Below, piece after piece: positions 16,237 through 26,139 of a stretch of DNA of 43,150 bases. Numbering within the stretch: the first letter of the stretch is position 1; each line of letters starts with the position of its first letter. A model generated the notes under the pieces. That model was not told where the DNA came from and did not search any database. It was given only the letters and a program-made list of their open reading frames with translations. A program made the translations under genes and the position numbers. The DNA is from Alteraurantiacibacter aquimixticola (GTDB lineage Bacteria; Pseudomonadota; Alphaproteobacteria; Sphingomonadales; Sphingomonadaceae), in NCBI RefSeq assembly GCF_004965515.1, contig NZ_SSHH01000002.1, forward strand, positions 896,217-939,366, in the 5' to 3' direction.

Positions 16237-18483
16237 TTACTTGCTGGTTGCCTGATAGACGCCATCCCACCCCTCGCCGGGCGGATCGGCGCGCAGCCCC
16301 GCGATGCGATCGTTGAACAGCGCGTAGAGGCCCGGAATGCCGAAGCCCTCGTAATCCTGCTTGCCCGCCTCCAGCGCCGCCAGCGCGCGATCCCAGTCCT
16401 GCATGCGATAGGCTTCGAGCATGGCAAGGTGTGAGCTGCGCAGGCGCTGAAAGTCCTCACCCGAAGCCATGGCCTCATCGCCGAGCAGCGCGGAAATCGT
16501 CGCCGGACGGTCGCGCCCGACCACGCGCACGCGGTCGAGCTCCAGCAGCGCAAATTCCTCCAGCCGCCCGGTCAGCGTCTCACCCACCGCGATCGGCACG
16601 CCATAGAGCTTGGTCAGCCCCTCCAGCCGCGATGCGACATTCACTGTGTCGCCGATCAGCGTGTAGGCGAGGCGCTTGCGCGAACCCATATTGCCGACGC
16701 AGCAGGTCCCCGCATTGATGCCCACGCCGATCTTCACCTCGCCAGGCCAGACCGTACCCTCGCTCTCCGGCATGGTGCGGTTCAACTCTTCGGTCAGCGC
16801 GATCATTTCCAGCGCCGCGCGAGCGGCATTGGCGGGATGGTCGGGATCGTCGAGCGGGGCGTTCCAGAAAGCGAGGATCGCATCGCCCATATATTTGTCG
16901 AGCGTCGCCTTGCGGGCGAGCAGCGCCTCGCTGAGCGGGGTGAGGAAGGTGATCAGGAAGTCGATCACCTCATGCGGTGAATAGCGTTCGGAAATGCGGC
17001 TGAAGCCGCGAATGTCGCACATCAGTACGCTCATGTCGCGCTCCTCCCCGCCCAGCTCCAGCTTGTGCGGATCGGCGGCGATCTGACGCACCAGTTCGGG
17101 CGAGAGATAGCGGTCGAAGGCCGAGTGGATATAGCTGCGCTGCCGCTCCTCGCGATAGAAGACCGCCACCGTTTGCACCGCATAGACCGCGACGATCGCC
17201 AGTAGCGGCCAGGTCGGATCGAGCAGGTACTGTGCATTGGTAAAGGCGAACCAGCTCATCGCCATAACCCCGCCAACGCCCGCAAGCGCGGCCAGTGCAC
17301 CCAGGGCGGCGCCCAGCCTTGGCAGGATCAGCGCCAGCATCACACCGAGCAAGATGACAAGCGCCCCTTCCAGCGCGCGCGCCCAGTCGGGACGTTCGAG
17401 GAAATGTCCGGCCAGCATCTGCTCGATTGCCGCCGCATGGGCATTGACCCCCGCGGTTCGTTCGGCGAGCGGGGTCGAAATGAGATCCTGCAGCCCGACG
17501 GCGCTGCCGCCGACCAGAACGATCCTCCCCTCCACCGCCTCGGCCAGTTCGGCGTCGGTCATGTCTCCGCCAATGATCCGCCATGCCGGCAGCATGGCGC
17601 GCGAACCCTCGGCGGGATAGTGGACCCACATCTCGCCGGCACTGTTGAGCGGGATCTCGATACTGTCGAGCCTCATGGCAACGGCCGCCGCACTATCGGC
17701 AAAGCTCGTCTCGCCGCTGCCTGTGCTGGTCAGCAGGTTGGGAGAGCCCGCCCCAATCGCCACGCGCACTTCCTCCAGCGACAGCGATGGAACCAGCGTC
17801 TCGCCGAAATAGGCGACGAGCGGAACGCGGCGAACCAGCCCGTCATCATCGGCATTGAGGCTGACGAAGCCGGTGCTTGCGGCGGCCTCCTCCAGAACCG
17901 GCACCGGCGGCAAGGCGCCGCGATAGGTTTCGACATAGCCGGTCGGAGGGCCTCCGCTGACCGCAATGCCCATGCGCGGCTCGACAGCGCGCCCCATCTC
18001 CCCGCGTTCGAGGAAATAGGCCAGCACCACCGGGACCCCGGCAAAGCTTTCGGCGAACAGCTCATCGTGGCTCGGCAAGGCGGCCAATTCCTCCGCCACC
18101 GCATTGCCGGAATAGCGCTGAGCCAGTGCTTCGGGCGACGTCCGGTCGCTTTCCGAAAAGACGATGTCATAGGCGACTGCCGCGGCGCCAGCCTCGCCCA
18201 AGCGGCGCGTCAGCGTGGCGAGGTCGGTACGCGGCCAGGGCCACTGGCCGAGACGGACAATCGATTCCTCGTCGATATCGACCACCGCGACCCCGGCATC
18301 CTCACTCCCTTCCCAGGGAGCCGCCCGCTGATAGGCGTCGAAGAACTGCATTTGCATGCGCTGCATCGGCACCGGGTCGATCGCTAACAGGAGCAGTACC
18401 AGCCCCAGCGCGACCAAGCCCGCAAGTGCCGGTCCCAACCGTTCCAGAAATGCCCCCAAGCGCGCCACAGCCCCTCCTGCCAT
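16237..18483 (-). CDS. CHASE2-domain class III adenylate cyclase
   Basis: A 748-residue membrane cyclase. The N-terminal helix is at about 19-35, a periplasmic CHASE2 sensor at about 40-355 (VAVVDIDEESIVRLGQWPWPR is typical), and three helices lie at about 365-440. The catalytic domain at about 480-660 has metal aspartates in LMCDIRGFSRISE and DKYMGDAILAFWNAP. The Lys of DKYMGD and Thr of YTLIGDTVNVASRLEG favour ATP over GTP, and the Asn and Arg of NVASR complete the site. It should make cAMP in response to a periplasmic signal. It starts 64 bp after gcvPB on the same strand and ends tail-to-tail with the FecR gene. Specificity for ATP is a residue-based inference. Confidence 0.9.
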   Translation of the reverse strand: MAGGAVARLGAFLERLGPALAGLVALGLVLLLLAIDPVPMQRMQMQFFDAYQRAAPWEGSEDAGVAVVDIDEESIVRLGQWPWPRTDLATLTRRLGEAGAAAVAYDIVFSESDRTSPEALAQRYSGNAVAEELAALPSHDELFAESFAGVPVVLAYFLERGEMGRAVEPRMGIAVSGGPPTGYVETYRGALPPVPVLEEAAASTGFVSLNADDDGLVRRVPLVAYFGETLVPSLSLEEVRVAIGAGSPNLLTSTGSGETSFADSAAAVAMRLDSIEIPLNSAGEMWVHYPAEGSRAMLPAWRIIGGDMTDAELAEAVEGRIVLVGGSAVGLQDLISTPLAERTAGVNAHAAAIEQMLAGHFLERPDWARALEGALVILLGVMLALILPRLGAALGALAALAGVGGVMAMSWFAFTNAQYLLDPTWPLLAIVAVYAVQTVAVFYREERQRSYIHSAFDRYLSPELVRQIAADPHKLELGGEERDMSVLMCDIRGFSRISERYSPHEVIDFLITFLTPLSEALLARKATLDKYMGDAILAFWNAPLDDPDHPANAARAALEMIALTEELNRTMPESEGTVWPGEVKIGVGINAGTCCVGNMGSRKRLAYTLIGDTVNVASRLEGLTKLYGVPIAVGETLTGRLEEFALLELDRVRVVGRDRPATISALLGDEAMASGEDFQRLRSSHLAMLEAYRMQDWDRALAALEAGKQDYEGFGIPGLYALFNDRIAGLRADPPGEGWDGVYQATSK

Positions 18484-18547
18484 TGCAGCCCGCGCAGCCT
18501 ATGGCCCTGCCCGGATGAAAGCAATCGCTGGCGATGCCGTGGACGGT

Positions 18548-20113
18548 CTACGCTTGCCCCGGTTCCTGCCACGTCAGCACGGGCGAGCGCGCGGCGCGGG
18601 CTTCGTCGAGGCGCTTGCGCGGGGCGTAGCGCGGGGCCTGTGTGAGCGACAAGTCGCCTGCCGCCGCCCGTTCCGCGATACTGTGCAGCGCGGCGATGAA
18701 CTCGTCGAGGCCCGCCTTGCTCTCGCATTCGGTCGGCTCGACCAGCATCGCGCCGTGCACCACCAGCGGGAAATACATGGTCATCGGGTGGAAGCCCTCG
18801 TCGATCAGCGCCTTCGCGATGTCGAGCGTGGAGACGCCCTTGGCCAAGGTGCCGTCGCCGAACAAAGCCTCATGCATGCAGGGGCCCGAGGCGGCGAAAG
18901 GCGCTTCGAGCACGTCTTCCAGCTGGCGCAGCACGTAGTTGGCATTGAGCACCGCATCGCCCGACACCTGCCGCAAGCCATCCGCGCCGTGGCTGAGCAT
19001 GTAAGCGAGCGCACGGGTGAACATGCCCATCTGGCCGTGGAAGGCGCTCATCCGTCCGAAGCTCTCAGGTAGGTCGTCACCCGCGCTTTCCTCCTCGACC
19101 AGCCGGTAGGAGCCGTCCTCATTGCGCAGCACCATGGGCAGCGGGGCGAAAGGCGCGAGCGCTTCGGACAGCACCACCGGGCCTGAGCCTGGGCCACCGC
19201 CGCCATGCGGGGTGGAGAAGGTCTTGTGCAGATTGATGTGCATCGCATCGACGCCAAGCTCGCCCGGCTTCACCCGCCCGACGATGGCGTTGAAGTTCGC
19301 GCCGTCGCAATAGACGTAGCCGCCTGCATCATGCAACGCATCGCAGATCGTCGCGATATCGCGCTCGAACAATCCGCAAGTGTTGGGGTTGGTGATCATC
19401 AGCCCCGCCACATCGGGGCCGAGCCTCCCGGTTAGCGCTTCGAGCGATATGCGCCCGTCGGGACCGGCCGGTATCGCCTCGACGCGGAAACCGGCGAAGG
19501 CGGCGGTCGCTGGATTGGTGCCATGCGCGCTTTCGGGAACGAGGATCACCTCGCGGCTTTCCCCGCGCGCTTCCAAAGCGGCGCGAATGCACAAGATACC
19601 GCACAACTCACCATGCGCGCCCGCCTTGGGGCTCATCGCCACGGCGGGCATGCCGGTTAGCGTGAGGAGCCAGGTGGCCAGCTCGTCGATCACCGCCAGC
19701 GCGCCCTGTACGGTGGTTTCTGGCTGTAGCGGGTGCAGGTCGGCAAAGCCGGGCAGGCGCGCGACCTTCTCATTCAGACGCGGATTGTGCTTCATCGTGC
19801 AGGAGCCGAGCGGGAATATCCCGCAATCGATCGCGTAGTTCTGGCGGCTCAGGCGAGTGTAATGACGGACGGTTTCGGGTTCGCTCAGGCCGGGCAGGCC
19901 GATCGGCGAAGTGCGAGCAAGACCGCCCAGCCGGTTGGTGGCGTCTGCGGCCGGATCGGGCAGGTCGACGCCGCAGGTCTCGCCATCGCCGATCTCGAAG
20001 ATCAGCCGCTCTTCCAGCATCAGCGCGCGATTGCCGGTCACGGTTTCGCCCGCTTCGGCGCAGGGACCGGGATCGGGCATGGAGGGACGCCAGCCGGCAG
20101 GGTTCGCGTTCAT
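18548..20113 (-). CDS. gcvPB: Glycine dehydrogenase (decarboxylating) subunit 2
   Basis: A 521-residue C-terminal half of the split glycine-cleavage P protein. The PLP lysine lies in [20 protein letters not shown], and [14 protein letters not shown] and [16 protein letters not shown] are typical family blocks. With subunit 1 it decarboxylates glycine and loads the aminomethyl group onto lipoyl-GcvH. The ATG overlaps the gcvPA stop (ATGA 20110-20113), which fits an obligate heterodimer. A 64-bp gap without a T-rich terminator separates it from the CHASE2 cyclase gene, so read-through is possible. Confidence 0.96.
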   Translation of the reverse strand: MNANPAGWRPSMPDPGPCAEAGETVTGNRALMLEERLIFEIGDGETCGVDLPDPAADATNRLGGLARTSPIGLPGLSEPETVRHYTRLSRQNYAIDCGIFPLGSCTMKHNPRLNEKVARLPGFADLHPLQPETTVQGALAVIDELATWLLTLTGMPAVAMSPKAGAHGELCGILCIRAALEARGESREVILVPESAHGTNPATAAFAGFRVEAIPAGPDGRISLEALTGRLGPDVAGLMITNPNTCGLFERDIATICDALHDAGGYVYCDGANFNAIVGRVKPGELGVDAMHINLHKTFSTPHGGGGPGSGPVVLSEALAPFAPLPMVLRNEDGSYRLVEEESAGDDLPESFGRMSAFHGQMGMFTRALAYMLSHGADGLRQVSGDAVLNANYVLRQLEDVLEAPFAASGPCMHEALFGDGTLAKGVSTLDIAKALIDEGFHPMTMYFPLVVHGAMLVEPTECESKAGLDEFIAALHSIAERAAAGDLSLTQAPRYAPRKRLDEARAARSPVLTWQEPGQA

Positions 20114-21468
20114 GCCACTATCTCCTCGAGCGCGGAGGCAAGCGCCTCGATATCCTCCTCCGTCGTCGTCTCGGTCACCGCCACCAGCAGGCCGCGCGAC
20201 AATGCATCGTCACCCGGATAGAGCCGCCCGAGCGAAACGCCCGCCAGAACGTCCTTCGCGGCAAGCTCGCGCACGACCTGGCGCGCATTGCGGTCGAGCA
20301 CGAGGCAGAACTCATTGAAGAAGCTCTCGTTCAGCAAGCTCACGCCCGGCACCTGCGCCAACCGGTCGGCAGCGATGCAGGCGAGCCGGTGGTTCTCCGC
20401 CGCCAGCGCCCGCAGCCCGCGCTCGCCCAGCAAGGTCATGTGGATCGAGAAGGCGAGCGCGCAGAGGCCCGAATTGGTGCAGATATTGCTGGTCGCTTTT
20501 TCGCGGCGGATATGCTGTTCGCGCGTCGAGAGGGTGAGCACGAAGCCGCGCTTGCCATCGGCATCCACCGTCTCCCCGCAGACGCGCCCGGGCATTTGCC
20601 GCAAGTGCTTCTCGCGGCAAGCGAAGAGGCCGAGATAGGGGCCGCCGAATTGCAGACCGACGCCGAGCGCCTGGCCCTCGCCCACCACGATATCAGCACC
20701 CAGCTCTCCGGGTGACGCGATCGCACCCAGCGCCACCGGCTCGGTCACCACAGCCACAAGCATCGCGCCCTTCTCATGCGCTGCCTCGGCCAATGCAGCG
20801 AGATCCGGCAGGCGGCCTAGGATGTCGGGATACTGCACCAGTACGCAGCTGGTTTCCTCGTCGATCCGCGCGGCGAGCTCCGCAATCGCGCAATCGGGTG
20901 AGAGCGCGGGCGGCGCGTAGTCGATCCGGTCCTGCGTGAAGCGGGCCATGGTGGTGATGGAAGAGACGTAATGCGGGTGCAGCCCGTCCGCGATCACCGT
21001 CTTGTTCCGCTTGGTGATGCGGCGCGCCATGGTCACCGCCTCCCACGCGGCGGTCGAACCGTCATACATGGAGGCATTGGCGACCTCGCAGCCGAACAGG
21101 CGCGCGACCTGCGTCTGGAATTCGAACAGCATCTGCAGCGTGCCCTGCGCGATTTCGGGCTGGTAGGGCGTATAGGCGGTGAGGAATTCGCCGCGCTGGA
21201 TCAGGTGGTCAACGCTGGCGGGAACATGGTGGCGATAGGCCCCCGCGCCAAGGAAGAAGGGCACGCTTCCGGCCGAGACATTGCGCCCGGCAAGGCGCTG
21301 CATATGCCGTTCGACCGCGAGTTCGGAGGCATGCGGCGGCAGCTCGGCAATCGGCTCGGTCAGCAGCGCATCGGCGGGAACGTCGCTGAACAGAGCATCC
21401 ACGGAAGGCGCGCCGATAGCAGCGAGCATCTCCGAACGGTCGCGGTCATGGAGGGGGAGGTAGCGCAT
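20110..21468 (-). CDS. gcvPA: Glycine dehydrogenase (decarboxylating) subunit 1
   Basis: A 452-residue N-terminal half of the split P protein. It starts [20 protein letters not shown], the usual opening, and carries [40 protein letters not shown] and [18 protein letters not shown]. It lacks the PLP lysine, as expected for this subunit. The gene lies 24 bp after gcvH and overlaps gcvPB. A split P protein is common in sphingomonads and Gram-positive bacteria, whereas E. coli has a single fused chain. Confidence 0.96.
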   Translation of the reverse strand: MRYLPLHDRDRSEMLAAIGAPSVDALFSDVPADALLTEPIAELPPHASELAVERHMQRLAGRNVSAGSVPFFLGAGAYRHHVPASVDHLIQRGEFLTAYTPYQPEIAQGTLQMLFEFQTQVARLFGCEVANASMYDGSTAAWEAVTMARRITKRNKTVIADGLHPHYVSSITTMARFTQDRIDYAPPALSPDCAIAELAARIDEETSCVLVQYPDILGRLPDLAALAEAAHEKGAMLVAVVTEPVALGAIASPGELGADIVVGEGQALGVGLQFGGPYLGLFACREKHLRQMPGRVCGETVDADGKRGFVLTLSTREQHIRREKATSNICTNSGLCALAFSIHMTLLGERGLRALAAENHRLACIAADRLAQVPGVSLLNESFFNEFCLVLDRNARQVVRELAAKDVLAGVSLGRLYPGDDALSRGLLVAVTETTTEEDIEALASALEEIVA

Positions 21469-21492
21469 CGTGCGGTGGCTTTCTGCTGGGAG

Positions 21493-21867
21493 CTAACCGA
21501 GATCGGCGACGAAGGCGCGGTATTCCTCCTCGCCCATCATGTCCTCGAGCTCGCCCGGATCGGCGAGTTCGACCTTGAAGAACCAGCCCTCCCCCTCGGC
21601 TGCGCTGTTGACCAGCGCCGGGTCCTCCTCGATCGCATTATTGGCTTCGCTGACGGTGCCCGAGACCGGGCTGTAGACGTCCGATGCCGCCTTCACCGAT
21701 TCCACCACCGCGGCCTCCTTCCCCTTGGCGAGTTCAGTGCCGACAGCGGGCACCTCGACAAACACGATATCGCCGAGCTGGGACTGGGCGTGGTCGGTAA
21801 TGCCGACCGTCGCGAGGCTCCCCTCCACCTCGATCCATTCGTGTTCCTGGGTGAAATAGCGAGTCAT
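21493..21867 (-). CDS. gcvH: Glycine cleavage system H protein
   Basis: A 124-residue lipoyl carrier. The lipoylated lysine is Lys59 in [34 protein letters not shown] and [10 protein letters not shown] are conserved family blocks. The ATG at 21867 shares its A with the gcvT stop (TGATG), giving tight coupling; a TTG one codon earlier is possible but less likely. The protein shuttles the aminomethyl group from the P protein to GcvT and is reoxidised by dihydrolipoamide dehydrogenase, which is not encoded in this window. Confidence 0.97.
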   Translation of the reverse strand: MTRYFTQEHEWIEVEGSLATVGITDHAQSQLGDIVFVEVPAVGTELAKGKEAAVVESVKAASDVYSPVSGTVSEANNAIEEDPALVNSAAEGEGWFFKVELADPGELEDMMGEEEYRAFVADLG

Positions 21868-23003
21868 CAAGCGGCTCCTGCGCGGTGGTAGTTATGGGGG
21901 ACGAAAGGCATGGGGGTGACGCGCGCGGGCAGGCGGCGGCCGCGCACTTCCACTTCCAGCGCGGTTCCGGGTGCGGCGAGGGCGGCATCGACATAGGCCA
22001 TGGCGATCGGGTGGCCGAGCGAAGGGGCAAAGCCGCCCGAGGTGACCTGGCCGACTATGGTATCGCTATTGAGGACGGGCGAGCCCTCTCGTGCGGGCAT
22101 GCGCCCTTCCAGCGCCAGGCCGACACGCAAGGCGGGCGGCCCTTCTTCGAGCAATCGCATGATGCGGGCATGGCCGGGGAAACCGCCTTCCGCGCGCCGC
22201 CGTTTCGATATCGCGAAAGCGAGGCCCGCGCTGACCGGATCGGTCCTGGTCGTCAGGTCATGGCCATAGAGCGGCAGGCCCGCCTCGAGCCGCAAGCTGT
22301 CGCGCGCGCCCAATCCCACGGGGCGAGCCCGCTCGTCGGCCACCAGCGCATCGGCCAAGGCTTCGGCCATGGTGGCGGGCAGCGAAATCTCGAACCCGTC
22401 TTCTCCGGTATAGCCCGAGCGGGCGACCTGTAGCGGCGCACCTTGCCATTCGGTCCGAACGGACTGCATGAAACCGATCTGCGCGTCGATACCAGGCAGT
22501 ACATCGTCGAGCACGGCCGCCGCTTCCGGGCCCTGCAGCGCCAGCAGCGCCAGATTGCGGTGATATGTTATGGCGACGGCCTGCGGCAGACATGCACGCA
22601 AGTGCGCGATATCCTCGCCCTTCATCGCACCGTTGACGACCAGTCCGAAAGCCTCACCCCCATCGGTTGGCAGGGCTGTCACGATGAGATCGTCGAGGAT
22701 TCCGCCATCCTCCGCCAGCAGCAGAGAATAGCGCATGCGGCCCGGAGCCAGCGCGGCGAGATCGGCGGGGATCAGGCTTTCCAGCGCCTCGCGCGCGCCT
22801 TCGCCCGCGATGGTGACCTGTCCCATATGGCTCACGTCGAACAGGCCCGCATGGCTGCGTGTCCATTCGTGCTCGGCCATGATGCCTTCGTACTGGATCG
22901 GCATGGAATAGCCCGCAAAGGGGACCATGCGCGCGCCAAGGGCGATGTGCCAACTATCGAGCGGGAGCTTGACGGGGCTTTCGGCGGGCGGCTGTTCTGC
23001 CAT
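21867..23003 (-). CDS. gcvT: Aminomethyltransferase (glycine cleavage T protein)
   Basis: About 378 residues. It has [46 protein letters not shown] and [18 protein letters not shown], all diagnostic of GcvT, which transfers the methylene unit to tetrahydrofolate and releases ammonia. I set the start at ATG 23003. An ATG at 23033 would overlap the upstream protease gene, and the open frame extends further without homology. The gene begins only 22 bp after the metalloprotease stop, so there is no room for a glycine riboswitch or a normal promoter directly before it. Confidence 0.94.
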   Translation of the reverse strand: MAEQPPAESPVKLPLDSWHIALGARMVPFAGYSMPIQYEGIMAEHEWTRSHAGLFDVSHMGQVTIAGEGAREALESLIPADLAALAPGRMRYSLLLAEDGGILDDLIVTALPTDGGEAFGLVVNGAMKGEDIAHLRACLPQAVAITYHRNLALLALQGPEAAAVLDDVLPGIDAQIGFMQSVRTEWQGAPLQVARSGYTGEDGFEISLPATMAEALADALVADERARPVGLGARDSLRLEAGLPLYGHDLTTRTDPVSAGLAFAISKRRRAEGGFPGHARIMRLLEEGPPALRVGLALEGRMPAREGSPVLNSDTIVGQVTSGGFAPSLGHPIAMAYVDAALAAPGTALEVEVRGRRLPARVTPMPFVPHNYHRAGAA

Positions 23004-23025
23004 TGTCCGTTCCTTCGTCGCGCCC

Positions 23026-25452
23026 TCAGTCATCGAACCAGCCGCCGAAGCCGCCGATTGGCATTCCGGGAGGGATCTCCGGCACCGCCTCATCAGCTGA
23101 GAGCAGCGGGGCGAGCTTGTCCGGATCGAGCAGCAGCCCGCCGACATAGGCGGCCCAGTCGCCATCCGCGCCGCGTCCGCCGCGGGCGAGTTCTTCGCCC
23201 AACGCGGAGACGCGGCTGTCGAGGATGGCGGCAACCCCCGGAGAGATATCCTCGCTGCGCTGCGTCTCTGCCAGGGCCATCACCGTGCGCCAGGCCACCC
23301 GGCGTCCGACCTCCCCCGACCGCTGGCGGATCGCGCTTTCGATCAGGCTGTCCACGAGCTCCGCCGCGCCGGGAAGCGCAGCATTGCGGCGGTGCTGTTC
23401 CTCCAGCCGCGTCAGGCGGTCGCGAGCAAGGAGCGAGTCCAGCGTGATCTGCGCGGCAACATCGGCGGCGACCAGCGGATCGAAGGCAGCGGCCCCGGCA
23501 TTGCGGAAGACTTCGGTGTTGAATTGCGGATCGGGCAGCCGCGTCACCGGGACGGAGAGAAGCGGCACCAGCCGGTCGGGCACGGTCAGTCGCTCGGCCG
23601 ACAGCGTATCGAGCATCAGGTCGATCGCGGCGCGCTGCGTCGCTGCGGGGAAAGGCGCGGGCAGCGGGTGGTTGTCGCCGCGCACCTTGTACTCATAGTC
23701 AAGCCCGCCGATCAGCTTGCCCGCCGCATCGACATCGTAGCGGTGCAACAGCCAGATCGGCACGAATTTGCGCCGTAGATTGGACAGAGGCTCGCCCGGC
23801 AGCAGCACCTGCTCGCCGAAATTGGCCAGCGCCACTTCGCGTACCGCCAGGATATGTTCGAGGGCGCCGAGAGGCTCCGGACCGTCATCCCACATGCTGG
23901 CAAGTGCGCCAGGGTCGGCCGGATCGCGGCCGTCGATATCGCTCAGGAAAGCGAGCCCCGCCTCCTCCGCCGCCAGCGCCTTGGCATCGGCATGGGCTTC
24001 GGGGTCGAGACCGGGGGCGGGATCGCCATAAAGCCAGTCGACCGAGAAATCGTCCCACGCCCCGCCGCCGGGGGCATAGGCGTCGGACAGGTCGATCCGT
24101 CCGTCCACCAGCCCGATGCGCGGGGCGGGGTAATCCATCACCGTGCTGCGATCCTGCGTGCTGCCGGCGAAATTGTGCATGAAGCCGATCGCGTGACCCA
24201 CCTCATGCGCAGCCAGCTGGCGGATGCGCGCGAGCGCCGCCTCGACCGGATCGTTGGGGTCACCGGTCCCGTTCTGCGCTGTTCCCACAAGTCCTTCGAA
24301 AATGGCGATATCCTGCCGCACGCGCAGCGCACCGAGCACAACATTACCTTTGAGAATTTCCCCCGTGCGCGGATCGCGAATGCCGCCGCCATAGGACCAG
24401 CCGCGCGTCAGCCGGTTGGTCCAGTTGACCACATTGTAGCGGACGTCGAGCGGGTCCGCCCCCTCGGGCAGCAGCTCGGCGCGGAAGGCATCGATGAAGC
24501 CCGCGCGTTCGAAGGCGGGTGCCCAGAAATTGACGCCTTCGATCAGCGCGGTGCGCACCGGCTCGGGCGCGGCGGGATCGATGTAGAAGACGATCGGGTT
24601 GCGCACGGTCGACCGCTCCGCCTGCGGGTCGGTCTTCTCAAGCCGGAAGCGCGAGGCGAGCTGGACCGCCACCGGTTCGCCCAGCTCCGCGCCGAAATCG
24701 TAGATCACCGGGCCGGAGACGGGCGCGCGGGGATCGACTTGCCGCATGACAAAGCCGTCCTCGGGCAGCGCGATGAAGCTCTGGTGGACGATGAAGCTCA
24801 ACTGGCGCGGTTCGGTCGACAGCTGGAATATCTCGCGGCCCGGATTGCCGGTGGTGAAGGTCTGCACAACGTCTACTTCGACATTGCGCGGAAAGGCGCG
24901 GAGCGAGGCGGTATCGACGCCCGAAAGGCCGGCATCGTGGCGATAGTCGCCGCCGCTGTCGAGTGCGCCCGCAATGTCGATCGAGTCCCGTGTCAGGAAC
25001 GGGGTCATATCCACCACCAGCCCATCCGCGCCATCGTCCGAGAGGACCGGCAGCATGGCAGCGACGGTGAAGGGAAAGCTCTCCCTGCCACCCGTCTCGG
25101 TCATGGCATCGCCGGTGGCGCGGAAGGAGGGGTTCTCGAAGACCGCCGCAATGTTGGGGCCAATGCGGCGGAAGCAGAGCAATTGCTCGTTCCCCAGCAT
25201 GCCGCGATCGAGGCGCATATTGGGCGAACCCAGCCCGCTACGCAGCGAGGTGGCATAGATATAGCAGCCCAACTTCCCGTCTTCATCGGCGAGCGGGAGC
25301 GTGAAATGGACCTGGCCTGCGCTCGCATCGGCCTCCGCATCGAACATCGCCGCCTCGCCCTGCGCCCATGCGGTAGTGGGCAAGAGAGCAAAGGAGCATA
25401 CCGAAATCGTCAGTGCAGCAAGTGCCCGCGAACCCCGTCCCACTGTGGTCAT
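23026..25452 (-). CDS. Secreted zinc metalloprotease (DUF5117/DUF5118-type)
   Basis: An 808-residue exported protein. The signal peptide ends near TTAWAQG. The zinc site is HEVGHAIGFMHNF, an extended HExxHxxGxxH motif of the metzincin type, near residue 415. STVMDYPAPR follows and supplies the Met-turn region. The long N-terminal half, with VHFTLPLADEDGKLGCYIYATSLRSG and VDPRAPVSG-like segments, matches the DUF5117-bearing zinc-dependent metalloproteases common in sphingomonads and Bacteroidetes. It would act in the periplasm or outside the cell on protein or peptide. It diverges from the Lrp regulator gene and precedes the gcv genes by 22 bp, so it may be the first gene of their transcript. 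Confidence 0.88.
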   Translation of the reverse strand: MTTVGRGSRALAALTISVCSFALLPTTAWAQGEAAMFDAEADASAGQVHFTLPLADEDGKLGCYIYATSLRSGLGSPNMRLDRGMLGNEQLLCFRRIGPNIAAVFENPSFRATGDAMTETGGRESFPFTVAAMLPVLSDDGADGLVVDMTPFLTRDSIDIAGALDSGGDYRHDAGLSGVDTASLRAFPRNVEVDVVQTFTTGNPGREIFQLSTEPRQLSFIVHQSFIALPEDGFVMRQVDPRAPVSGPVIYDFGAELGEPVAVQLASRFRLEKTDPQAERSTVRNPIVFYIDPAAPEPVRTALIEGVNFWAPAFERAGFIDAFRAELLPEGADPLDVRYNVVNWTNRLTRGWSYGGGIRDPRTGEILKGNVVLGALRVRQDIAIFEGLVGTAQNGTGDPNDPVEAALARIRQLAAHEVGHAIGFMHNFAGSTQDRSTVMDYPAPRIGLVDGRIDLSDAYAPGGGAWDDFSVDWLYGDPAPGLDPEAHADAKALAAEEAGLAFLSDIDGRDPADPGALASMWDDGPEPLGALEHILAVREVALANFGEQVLLPGEPLSNLRRKFVPIWLLHRYDVDAAGKLIGGLDYEYKVRGDNHPLPAPFPAATQRAAIDLMLDTLSAERLTVPDRLVPLLSVPVTRLPDPQFNTEVFRNAGAAAFDPLVAADVAAQITLDSLLARDRLTRLEEQHRRNAALPGAAELVDSLIESAIRQRSGEVGRRVAWRTVMALAETQRSEDISPGVAAILDSRVSALGEELARGGRGADGDWAAYVGGLLLDPDKLAPLLSADEAVPEIPPGMPIGGFGGWFDD

Positions 25453-25480
25453 TATGCTACGCCCCCGCTCCGATTTCCGT

Positions 25481-25541
25481 TTCCACTTTGGAATATCATC
25501 GAAGGCTTTTCATTTCCGGGGAAACATGAAACGTATTCATG
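25481..25541. promoter_or_regulatory. Cluster of three palindromes between protease and Lrp genes
   Basis: Three perfect inverted repeats lie in the 129-bp divergent gap: TTCCA-CTT-TGGAA (25481-25493), TTTCC-GG-GGAAA (25513-25524) and CATGAA-ACGTA-TTCATG (25525-25541). The first two share TTCC/GGAA arms and their centres are about 31.5 bp apart, close to three helical turns. They are good candidates for autoregulatory Lrp/AsnC sites that control both divergent units. Confidence 0.45.
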
Positions 25542-25585
25542 AAGCTATTGACGTTTTTCAGCAAAAATCAGGGGAAAAGGTTTGA
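25526..25585 (+). CDS. Possible leader peptide upstream of the Lrp gene
   Basis: A 19-codon ORF, MKRIHEAIDVFQQKSGEKV, starts at ATG 25526 after GGGG at 25518-25521. Its TGA stop (25583-25585) overlaps the TTG start of the Lrp/AsnC gene in the sequence TTGA. The placement suggests translational coupling or a leader-type control. No run of one regulatory amino acid is present, so classical attenuation is not indicated. It may simply be a chance frame. Confidence 0.4.
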   Translation: MKRIHEAIDVFQQKSGEKV

Positions 25586-26079
25586 AATCAGAAGTGCACT
25601 CTCTGGATCGCACCGATTTGCGAGTCCTTCGCGCCCTGGTCGACAATGGACGCGCCGCCGACGTGGCATTGGGTGAGCAGGTCAACCTGTCCAGCACGGC
25701 CGTGGCACGGCGCCGCCGCATCCTGGAAGAGGCCGGGGTCATCACCGGCTATGGCGCCAAGCTCGACCAGACGCGGCTCGGCTATTCGATCACCGTGCTG
25801 GTGCTGATCGAGCTCAGTTCTCAAGAGGAAAGTAAACTGGTCGAGTTCGAGGAGGCGGTGCTGTCCTGCCCCTCCATGTCATTCTGCAGCTTCATTTCGG
25901 GCGAGAACGACTTCATGATGATGATCAATGTGCGATCGTTCGACCATTACGATTCCGTCTATCGCAGCGAGCTCTCCAAGCTTCCCTATGTCGCCAAGAT
26001 CCGCAGCAGCTTCCTGATGCGCGAAGTCTCACAGAGGCGAATCGCGCCCATTGTCCTCGAAGATCGGCTTGGCCAGTAA
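25582..26079 (+). CDS. Lrp/AsnC-family transcriptional regulator
   Basis: A 165-residue Lrp/AsnC protein. The N-terminal helix-turn-helix is LDRTDLRVLRALVDNGRAAD to about residue 50 (VNLSSTAVARRRRILEEAGV). A RAM effector domain from about residue 66 contains SFCSFISGENDFMMMINVRS. The family senses amino acids. The start is taken as TTG 25582, with GGGG seven bases upstream and overlap of a small upstream ORF; GTG 25594 is the alternative. It is flanked by a divergent metalloprotease and a downstream TonB receptor plus M20 amidohydrolase, so it probably controls peptide or amino-acid uptake. Confidence 0.92.
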   Translation: MKSEVHSLDRTDLRVLRALVDNGRAADVALGEQVNLSSTAVARRRRILEEAGVITGYGAKLDQTRLGYSITVLVLIELSSQEESKLVEFEEAVLSCPSMSFCSFISGENDFMMMINVRSFDHYDSVYRSELSKLPYVAKIRSSFLMREVSQRRIAPIVLEDRLGQ

Positions 26080-26139
26080 GGATTCCGTGATCGCATCGGC
26101 CATTCAGGTTTGAAATCCTGCACCAATCGCGAAGTATGG

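Noticed and set aside
23003..23030. Glycine riboswitch before gcvT
   Set aside because: Only 22 bp separate the protease stop from gcvT, so a riboswitch of normal size cannot fit there, and none is evident in the protease leader.
23004..23234. N-terminal extension of gcvT
   Set aside because: The extension lies mostly inside the protease gene, has no GcvT similarity, and family length fits the start at 23003.
23854..25542. A 562-codon open frame on the plus strand
   Set aside because: It is antisense to the metalloprotease with its clear HExxHxxGxxH site.
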